Shown in pieces: positions 6,100-11,048 of a DNA stretch of 11,048 nt. The notes below the pieces were generated by a model. It was not told where the DNA came from. It made no database searches and worked only from the letters and a program-made list of their open reading frames with translations. Each line of letters starts with the position of its first letter. Position 1 is the first letter of the stretch. This DNA comes from JBKGYG01 sp046546235. GTDB lineage: Bacteria > Bacillota > Clostridia > Lachnospirales > DSM-24629. Both the position numbers and the translations under genes were made by a program. Where the stretch lies: contig JBKGYG010000057.1 in NCBI GenBank assembly GCA_046546235.1, forward strand, positions 1-11,048, written 5' to 3'.

Positions 6100-6693
6100 T
6101 TAATCTAAAACCATCTTCATCACTTTAATTCTATGCTTTGGGATATTAAATAATGCCTCTGTTGCATCAATTAAATTATTTTTTATAGTAGGATTTTCTC
6201 CACCTTGAGCAATTATTACTATTCCACTAACTTCTGGCTCTAGTTCTTTTATTACAAAAGGTATATTTGATCCCTCTGGACTATTAGTTAATACAGTTCC
6301 TTCTTCAAAATCTTTCTCAGAACTTACTCTTTCTCCACCCTCACTATCTTTTTCCTCAGTTTCGCTAGAACTATAAGGGCGATCCTTATTTAAAACAAGT
6401 TCTTTTGACGATTTTACAGTTATCATAACGTCTACCTCACCAACACCATCGATTTTCTTAAGTATTGTCTCTAGTTTTTGTTCCATTGTTTCCTCATAAG
6501 ATTCCTCTTCTTTTTGTTCATCAATTTCTTTTAATGATGCGTAGTTTTCTTGTTGCTTTAATTCTCCTTCATCATTGCTCATAATAGGTTTTGATATTAT
6601 TAGCAAAAAAACACCTACTACTAACATAATTATAAGTTTTTCTACACCAATATTTTTCAATGTTATCTTTTTAACATCTAATTGTTCTTTCAT
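6100..6693 (-). CDS. spoIIIAG: stage III sporulation protein AG
   Basis: SpoIIIAG forms a large ring in the space between mother cell and forespore and is structurally related to type III secretion and flagellar basal body rings. I start at ATG 6693 (197 residues): the upstream GTG at 6702 lies inside the AGGTGA ribosome binding site. One membrane anchor (about 20-37) is followed by a Glu/Gln/Lys-rich helical stretch. The split ring-building domain comes next: LETILKKIDGVGEVDVMITV, an inserted Ser/Glu-rich loop, then EVSGIVIIAQGG, the helix before ATEALFNI, and a closing strand. The loop with many Ser and Glu corresponds to the beta-insertion that builds the channel wall in Bacillus. A short ORF with a stronger ribosome binding site overlaps its start. 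Confidence 0.94.
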   Translation of the reverse strand: MKEQLDVKKITLKNIGVEKLIIMLVVGVFLLIISKPIMSNDEGELKQQENYASLKEIDEQKEEESYEETMEQKLETILKKIDGVGEVDVMITVKSSKELVLNKDRPYSSSETEEKDSEGGERVSSEKDFEEGTVLTNSPEGSNIPFVIKELEPEVSGIVIIAQGGENPTIKNNLIDATEALFNIPKHRIKVMKMVLD

Positions 6694-6730
6694 TATTTTC
6701 ACCTACTTGTTTCTTTTTAGAATAATTCAT
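6671..6730 (-). CDS. possible 19-codon leader ORF overlapping the spoIIIAG start
   Basis: An ATG at 6730 stands nine bases after a clear AAGGAG (6745-6740), stronger than the spoIIIAG site itself. The frame runs 19 codons to TAA and overlaps the first seven codons of spoIIIAG in another frame. The peptide is short, lysine-rich and unlike any family I know. It may serve only to load ribosomes and couple translation to spoIIIAG, or it may be chance. Confidence that it makes a functional peptide is low. Confidence 0.25.
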   Translation of the reverse strand: MNYSKKKQVGENNERTIRC

Positions 6731-6798
6731 ATGAAATTACTCCTTATTTATCTTACGAATAATATAACCCCTTATTTGTATTAGCTTTTAGTTTAAAT

Positions 6799-7410
6799 TT
6801 AACTCTTTTTTATACTTATATGTATATTGCTTGGGTGAAGTTTATAGAAGTCAATTAATATATTTTTTATCTTTTTTTCAAATACAATTTCTTCAGAAGT
6901 TTTAATAGAAGTATCTATCTCGTTTGATATTATAATTCTATCTATTTGTATTGTATTCGATGCTGTTTTTTTGTCTTCTTCTAATGATGTACTTATAAAT
7001 ATCTTTTCTATAGTTCCGTACTTATCACTTTCTCTATTTTTATTAACTTCTATTCCTACATCTTTGATATATATTCCATCTTGTTCTAACAAAAAAATAA
7101 TTTGGTTTTTTAATTCTGACATATAAGATTCAATTATCATTTTTTCTTGTTCTTCTGTAAAGTCATCATACTGTCGTTTTAAGCCCTCTTGTTCAATGTT
7201 TAAATTTTCATCTAATAATTTAGTACTTAATTCTCTGTCTAAGTTGTTTAATTTAGCTAATGGTTGAATAATAATTATTATTAAAACTAAACCAGTAAAA
7301 ACCTTTATATATTTACGATATTGTCCTTGGGGCAGTAAATTCAAAATAATAGTTACTAGAATAATATATATAAGTATATTCTTTATCCAACTATATATAA
7401 AAGCTATCAT
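6799..7410 (-). CDS. spoIIIAF: stage III sporulation protein AF
   Basis: SpoIIIAF is a mother-cell membrane component of the SpoIIIA-SpoIIQ channel; in the known systems its soluble domain adopts a ring-building fold. The 203-residue product starts with two membrane helices (about 11-27 and 34-50, the second followed by QPLAKL), which is the family pattern. A long soluble domain follows, rich in Lys, Glu and Ile, with alternating helix and strand and a closing KIKNILIDFYKLHPSNIHISI. AAAAGGAG lies nine bases before ATG. A gap of 114 bases separates it from spoIIIAE, more than between most genes of this operon. Confidence 0.9.
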   Translation of the reverse strand: MIAFIYSWIKNILIYIILVTIILNLLPQGQYRKYIKVFTGLVLIIIIIQPLAKLNNLDRELSTKLLDENLNIEQEGLKRQYDDFTEEQEKMIIESYMSELKNQIIFLLEQDGIYIKDVGIEVNKNRESDKYGTIEKIFISTSLEEDKKTASNTIQIDRIIISNEIDTSIKTSEEIVFEKKIKNILIDFYKLHPSNIHISIKKS

Positions 7411-7433
7411 TTATCTATCTCCTTTTTTATTCT

Positions 7434-7523
7434 CTATATAAAGCTTTTTAAGACTTGCACAAACTGCAATGAAAAGCAAAAATACCAAATCCTTGCTAAC
7501 AAGTTTGAATTTTTGATTTTCAT
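7434..7523 (-). CDS. possible 29-codon ORF between spoIIIAE and spoIIIAF
   Basis: An ATG one base after the spoIIIAE stop opens a 29-codon frame ending at TAG 7436-7434. Only a weak AGGT lies upstream, inside the end of spoIIIAE. The peptide has a basic N-terminus and a hydrophobic, aromatic C-terminal half that could sit in the membrane. I do not recognise it. Termination-reinitiation from spoIIIAE could translate it, but random occurrence is equally possible. Confidence 0.2.
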   Translation of the reverse strand: MKIKNSNLLARIWYFCFSLQFVQVLKSFI

Positions 7524-7524
7524 G

Positions 7525-8685
7525 TTACCTAGCTGCAAATGTCAAATTTGTTGATATAGTCACAATTGCTATACTTATAATAAATAATAAAGCTACAGTA
7601 AATACTGCACCTAGTAATAACTTAGTTGAGTCACCAATTCCACTTAGACAATCAACAACTCGTTTATTTGATATTGGTTGAATTATTGCTGCTACTCCAT
7701 AATAAATAAGTATAAAAGCTATAATTTTTAATAGGGGTATTAAACAAATTGTAATAAGTATAATTACGCCCCCAACTCCTACAGCATTTTTTATTAGCAC
7801 TGTTGACCCTAATACTGTATCAGTAACTCCATCCATGGCAGAACCAACAACTGGCACTACTTGCATTACATTCTTAATCGATTTATTAGTTACAGTATCT
7901 ACCATAGGCATCGTTAGACTTTGAAGTAAATTCAACCCAAAAAAAAGCACTAATATCGTTTTTAATATCCAACTTACCGCTCCTTTAAAAATCTCCGTTA
8001 ATTTTGATAAAATGCTCTCCTCAGTTATATTATTTGCTATTTCTAGAATAACAATTAAATTTATAAGAGGTAATATTATTTTTAAAATCAAGTAATTTAT
8101 TATACCTATTAGTAATAATGTTGTTTCATGAAACATAAGTGTTGAAGTAAAATTACCTGATAAAGAAACTGTAGCAAAGAAACTAGGCACTAAAGCTTGT
8201 ATAAATACTAAAGCATTGTTTATAGTAGTTTCTGATATTTCACCAACTAATTGAAAAGTTTTTATCAGAATAGCTGATAGAATTAAATATGTAACAAAAA
8301 AACCAACCTCACCTATGTATTTACTATTAAATGCTGAAGTAAAATTAGTAAATATTGCTATTATAATAGTTATTACAATAATTTGCACCATCAAATCCGT
8401 ATTTAAAAATACTTCTTGAAAGATAGCCTTAAAACTCCACTCTAGTATCTCCATAACTGAAAAATTATAATCACCAGATATTATCTCATCTGTCATTTGT
8501 CTAAAATCAATCTGTTGGTTGTTTTTATTTTTTACTGATAACTCATCTATAGTATTTTGTATCTCATCATAATCTATCGCCATTTCTTTCTGTTCATTTA
8601 TATACTCTTTTTCATCCTCTTCAGCTAATACATTTATTGGAAATGCTAAAAAAAATATTAATAGCCATATCCATCTTTTGAACAT
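7525..8685 (-). CDS. spoIIIAE: stage III sporulation protein AE
   Basis: SpoIIIAE is the large multi-pass membrane component of the SpoIIIA machine and resembles a transport permease in topology. The 386-residue product has a cleavable signal peptide (1-21, ending NVLA before EEDEKE) and an acidic extracytoplasmic N-domain (22-90). Likely membrane segments follow near 98-117, 128-147, 156-176, 187-215, 235-258, 304-337 and 355-378. Family-like blocks are QALVPSFFATVSLSG (163-177), FHETTLLL (185-192) and VVPVVGSAMDGVTDTVLGS (276-294). AGGAGA precedes ATG. It follows spoIIIAD by 34 bases in the fixed AA-AH order. Confidence 0.96.
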   Translation of the reverse strand: MFKRWIWLLIFFLAFPINVLAEEDEKEYINEQKEMAIDYDEIQNTIDELSVKNKNNQQIDFRQMTDEIISGDYNFSVMEILEWSFKAIFQEVFLNTDLMVQIIVITIIIAIFTNFTSAFNSKYIGEVGFFVTYLILSAILIKTFQLVGEISETTINNALVFIQALVPSFFATVSLSGNFTSTLMFHETTLLLIGIINYLILKIILPLINLIVILEIANNITEESILSKLTEIFKGAVSWILKTILVLFFGLNLLQSLTMPMVDTVTNKSIKNVMQVVPVVGSAMDGVTDTVLGSTVLIKNAVGVGGVIILITICLIPLLKIIAFILIYYGVAAIIQPISNKRVVDCLSGIGDSTKLLLGAVFTVALLFIISIAIVTISTNLTFAAR

Positions 8686-8719
8686 TTTTTTACTCTCCTA
8701 TCTTTTGTTATAATATTCT

Positions 8720-9106
8720 TCAGTTCAAAAACATTGTCACAGTATCTATTATTGAGAGTAATATAGGTAAGCTTACTACAAGTATAGATAATTTGCCTAC
8801 AATTTCTATCTGAGATGCTATAGCTGAATACCCAGCGTCCTTACATAATTGGGAACCAAACTCTGCTATATATGCTATGCCTACTATTTTTAACAAAATA
8901 TTTATATATATGTTACTTATACTTAGATGTTCATATATCTTACTTATAGTTGTTAGTATTACTTCTAATTTATCAACAGCAAAATAGAATATAATGATTG
9001 CCGCAACCAAACTAATATAAACACCATACTCTTGATTTCTTGATTTAAATTGTAATGCTAATAATACTGAAACAATGCCTATTATTGCGATCTGAATTAT
9101 ATTCAT
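8720..9106 (-). CDS. spoIIIAD: stage III sporulation protein AD
   Basis: SpoIIIAD is a small mother-cell membrane protein of the SpoIIIA complex, related in sequence to SpoIIIAC. The 128 residues contain about four hydrophobic segments (3-18, 28-46, 68-82 and 100-125). The conserved block IVGIAYIAEFGSQLCKDAGYSAIASQIEIVGK (residues 73-104; key residues E81, G83 and C87DAGYS) identifies the family. The ribosome binding site AAGGTGG overlaps the spoIIIAC stop codon, so translation is probably coupled. Its exact function is not known beyond being required for the complex. Confidence 0.95.
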   Translation of the reverse strand: MNIIQIAIIGIVSVLLALQFKSRNQEYGVYISLVAAIIIFYFAVDKLEVILTTISKIYEHLSISNIYINILLKIVGIAYIAEFGSQLCKDAGYSAIASQIEIVGKLSILVVSLPILLSIIDTVTMFLN

Positions 9107-9117
9107 TATTTACCACC

Positions 9118-9312
9118 TTATAATTGAAAAATTCGTTTTACAGTTTCAAAAAGATCATTGATATAAGGTATAACCCAAAATAATACCAGAACTAAGCCTG
9201 CTAACGTAGTTAAAAACGCATGTTCTTCTCTTCCTGTATGTTTTAAAACTGTGTTTATAACAGAAACTAAAATACCAACTGCTGCTATCTTAAATATTAA
9301 AGTTATAGTCAT
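9118..9312 (-). CDS. spoIIIAC: stage III sporulation protein AC
   Basis: SpoIIIAC is a very small membrane component of the SpoIIIA channel. From ATG 9312 the product has 64 residues, near the family length. It has two membrane helices (about 4-21 and 31-48) and the typical IFKIAAVGILVSVINTVL and GREEHAFLTTLAGL stretches. A longer frame opening at 9357 would overlap spoIIIAB, but AAGGGGG (9325-9319) lies six bases before the internal ATG and decides the start. The neighbours are spoIIIAB (31 bases upstream) and spoIIIAD (11 bases downstream). Confidence 0.95.
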   Translation of the reverse strand: MTITLIFKIAAVGILVSVINTVLKHTGREEHAFLTTLAGLVLVLFWVIPYINDLFETVKRIFQL

Positions 9313-9318
9313 TTTTAT

Positions 9319-9325
9319 CCCCCTT
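9319..9325 (-). promoter_or_regulatory. ribosome binding site deciding the spoIIIAC start
   Basis: AAGGGGG stands six bases before ATG 9312. It rules against the in-frame upstream start at 9357, which would add 15 residues not typical of SpoIIIAC. Confidence 0.65.
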
Positions 9326-9343
9326 CGTAGAATTTGCTCTATC

Positions 9344-9865
9344 TTAAATAAATACAATTACAATTAATATTCCACCTAACAATCCAATATTTTTATATAA
9401 TTTTCCTGTTTGACTATTATGATCTATAGCATATTTTATTTCTTCTTCTAATTGTTCCAAATACATATCTATTGTATTTAATTGCATTTCTTTATCAAGA
9501 TAGCCTAACGTTTCACCTAATTGTTTTAATTTTGCTATATCTCCTTTTTTTAGATATGTCTTTAATAATGTTTTATCAATTTCTTGCTCCCATATTTTTT
9601 GAAGATCTTGACCATTGTATTTTTTAAGCTCTTCACCTACTTTTTGCAGAAATTCTTTAAAAGGATAATGACTTCTCTTTGAAATTTGTTCTAAAGCTTC
9701 TGGCAAAGGTGAAAGAGAATATTTTATTTCTCCCCTTAACATAATCATTATTTTTTTTAATTGTTTTAAATCTTCTAACCTAAAAGATAATGATTTACTA
9801 AAATAAAGCCCAATTAAAGCTGAAGAAGTTATAGTAATTATGGCACCTATAATTTTCAAAAACAT
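9344..9865 (-). CDS. spoIIIAB: stage III sporulation protein AB
   Basis: SpoIIIAB is thought to sit between the ATPase SpoIIIAA and the membrane parts; its cytoplasmic domain resembles GspF of type II secretion. From ATG 9865 it has 173 residues, close to the Bacillus protein. It has an N-terminal membrane helix (1-19), a helical cytoplasmic domain (LMLRGEIKYS-like block at about 38-48, LPEALEQIS and LGETLGYLDKEMQ) and a C-terminal membrane helix (156-173). An ATG three codons earlier (9874) directly abuts the AAGG of the ribosome binding site, so I prefer the internal ATG, which also gives the family start MFLKIIGA. It follows spoIIIAA by 29 bases. Confidence 0.93.
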   Translation of the reverse strand: MFLKIIGAIITITSSALIGLYFSKSLSFRLEDLKQLKKIMIMLRGEIKYSLSPLPEALEQISKRSHYPFKEFLQKVGEELKKYNGQDLQKIWEQEIDKTLLKTYLKKGDIAKLKQLGETLGYLDKEMQLNTIDMYLEQLEEEIKYAIDHNSQTGKLYKNIGLLGGILIVIVFI

Positions 9866-9894
9866 TTTAATCATCCTTTTTAACTTGTATTTTT

Positions 9895-10881
9895 TTATGA
9901 GATTTGTTCTTTTGTTCTGTTTGTATTAATTAAATCCCTTATTATTGGTTTTCTATTATTATCATATATCTCAGTTATTTCACCAATTTTATTTTTGTTA
10001 CTTAATACTACATATCGTTCAAATAGGTAGTTTTTTACTAATTCTTTAAGTATAGGTTTTTGTTCTATTTCTTCAATTGATTGACCGTGTACTGTGCATA
10101 TTAATTTACAACCTGAACTCATAACATATTCAATTGCTCTAATATCGTTTGCACTACCTATTTCATCAGCTGCCAATACTTGTGGTGACATAGACCGAAT
10201 TAGCATCAACATACCTTCTGCCTTTGGGCAACAATCTAATACATCCGTTCTAATTCCTAAGTCATTTTGAGGGACTCCGTTATAGCATCCACCTATTTCA
10301 GACCGTTCGTCAACGACTCCAACAGTCAAACCGTCAAGCCATCTATTACCGTTTGATACTTGTCTTACAATGTCTCTAATAAGGGTAGTTTTCCCACACC
10401 TAGGAGGGGAAATTATTAATGTATGTAAAAAATTATTATTTTCAATCAAATGTGGTAGTACATCATTTGCACAACCTATTATCTCATGAGATATTCTTAC
10501 ATTAATAAAAGCAATACTTTTTATACTTTTTATAACATCATCTTCTACTAAAACTTTCCCAGCTAGTCCAACACGATGTCCCCCTTGTATAGTAATAAAA
10601 CCTTGCTTTACATCATCTTCAAAAGCATATAATGAATAATTACTAATAAATTCAGTAGTTTCCCTTATTTCTTTTTTTGTAACTATAAAAGTATTATTTA
10701 TTTTATTATCTAATTTCCCTTGTTGATTTATAAAATATTCTTTGTTATTATAAACAATAATTAAAGGCGAATTCATTCTTAAACGGATTTCTTGCAAATC
10801 TTTAAAATAATTATCAGGAAGTTGTCCTAAAACTTCTCGAATATTTAGAGAAAAAATTTTTAAAATAGATTCTTTCTTCAA
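9895..10881 (-). CDS. spoIIIAA: stage III sporulation protein AA (secretion-type ATPase)
   Basis: SpoIIIAA is the cytoplasmic ATPase of the SpoIIIA channel, in the GspE/VirB11 superfamily, and is thought to power transport or assembly. From TTG 10881 the protein has 328 residues. It has an N-terminal domain (QEIRLRMNSPLIIV, then GGHRVGLAG at about 100-108) and a P-loop, SPPRCGKTT (158-166). DERSEIGG (191-198) and the Walker B region QVLAADEIG (234-242) follow, then the TVHG motif (263-266). The first P-loop residue is Ser where the general Walker A has Gly. The TTG is chosen because GGAGG (10894-10890) lies eight bases upstream; a longer frame to 10971 would put the promoter inside the gene. 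It is the first gene of the operon, under a sigma-E-like promoter. Confidence 0.95.
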   Translation of the reverse strand: MKKESILKIFSLNIREVLGQLPDNYFKDLQEIRLRMNSPLIIVYNNKEYFINQQGKLDNKINNTFIVTKKEIRETTEFISNYSLYAFEDDVKQGFITIQGGHRVGLAGKVLVEDDVIKSIKSIAFINVRISHEIIGCANDVLPHLIENNNFLHTLIISPPRCGKTTLIRDIVRQVSNGNRWLDGLTVGVVDERSEIGGCYNGVPQNDLGIRTDVLDCCPKAEGMLMLIRSMSPQVLAADEIGSANDIRAIEYVMSSGCKLICTVHGQSIEEIEQKPILKELVKNYLFERYVVLSNKNKIGEITEIYDNNRKPIIRDLINTNRTKEQIS

Positions 10882-10889
10882 CTTGTCCA

Positions 10890-10894
10890 CCTCC
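10890..10894 (-). promoter_or_regulatory. ribosome binding site deciding the TTG start of spoIIIAA
   Basis: GGAGG, within GGGAGGTGG, is eight bases before TTG 10881. No comparable site precedes the in-frame ATG codons upstream. Confidence 0.7.
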
Positions 10895-10901
10895 CTTATA
10901 G

Positions 10902-10933
10902 AATATATATGTTTGTCCTTGTATAAATATGAC
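10902..10933 (-). promoter_or_regulatory. sigma-E-like promoter of the spoIIIA operon
   Basis: The minus strand carries GTCATATT (10933-10926), a 14-base spacer and CATATATA (10911-10904). These resemble the sigma-E -35 (KMATATT) and -10 (CATACAAT) elements at the usual spacing. The -35 fits well; the -10 keeps CATA but departs from consensus after it. In Bacillus the spoIIIA operon is known to be transcribed by sigma-E in the mother cell. The leader would be short, about 15 bases. Confidence 0.5.
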
Positions 10934-10993
10934 AAATATTTAAATTTATTAATTTTATTACTTGCTAACAATTACTATAAGCATTACTAGCAT

Positions 10994-11021
10994 AAAAAAA
11001 TGGGCGCATCGTGATACGCCC
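10994..11021 (-). terminator. intrinsic terminator of the gene upstream of spoIIIAA
   Basis: On the minus strand GGGCGTAT (11021-11014) pairs with ATGCGCCC (11009-11002), including one G-T wobble, around a four-base loop. One base later a run of seven T follows (11000-10994). This is a strong rho-independent terminator on the minus strand only. It ends an unseen gene beyond 11048 and isolates the spoIIIA promoter from read-through. Confidence 0.85.
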
Positions 11022-11048
11022 CTACTAAAAATTGGTGTGTTGTACAAT

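Noticed and set aside
6575..6784. Plus-strand ORF of 69 codons across the spoIIIAG start
   Set aside because: It is antisense to the membrane-anchor codons of spoIIIAG; its hydrophobicity comes from the low-G+C complement.
9118..9357. Longer SpoIIIAC starting at 9357
   Set aside because: It would overlap spoIIIAB and add 15 residues unlike the family; a strong ribosome binding site supports ATG 9312.

Overview
The window comes from a low-G+C, endospore-forming Firmicute, most likely an anaerobic member of the Clostridia. The evidence is a complete spoIIIA operon, strongly AT-rich genes, GGAGG-type ribosome binding sites, several TTG/GTG starts, and an OLE RNA/oapA locus. OLE is known mainly from anaerobic, alkaliphilic or otherwise extremophilic Firmicutes; an Alkaliphilus-like organism would fit, but the genus cannot be fixed from this sequence. 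Every gene I accept lies on the minus strand, so transcription runs from high to low coordinates.

Layout in the direction of transcription. (1) 11021-10994: a strong intrinsic terminator ends an unseen upstream gene. (2) 10933-5397: a sigma-E-like promoter followed by the eight-gene operon spoIIIAA-AB-AC-AD-AE-AF-AG-AH. It encodes the mother-cell half of the channel linking mother cell and forespore during engulfment. (3) 5363-4924: a sigma-A-like promoter and an Asp23/Gls24-family gene, followed by a 12-bp hairpin. (4) 4855-1576: nusB, xseA, xseB, ispA and a divergent PAP2 (DUF212) membrane protein gene, closely spaced and partly overlapping. (5) 1547-905: about 600 nt without any ORF, preceded by a perfect extended -10 promoter. 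Its ends pair in a 15-bp helix. By position, size, fold and neighbours this is the large structured non-coding RNA OLE. (6) 870-277: oapA, the membrane protein that binds OLE RNA. (7) 187-1: two exact 55-bp copies of a palindromic element, separated by 77 bp.

How the parts work together. The SpoIIIA proteins form one machine: AA is the ATPase, AB-AF are membrane parts, and AG/AH are ring-forming proteins of the intermembrane space. The middle block is housekeeping: rRNA antitermination (NusB), exonuclease VII (XseA/XseB) and farnesyl diphosphate synthesis (IspA). OLE RNA and OapA form a membrane-bound ribonucleoprotein. Its location behind xseA-xseB-ispA-DUF212 is the known genomic setting of the family, where dxs usually follows outside this window.

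The main result is that the large apparent gap at 871-1575 is a non-coding RNA gene and not empty DNA. The most likely undescribed items are the duplicated 55-bp palindromic element behind oapA and two very short ORFs inside the spoIIIA operon.
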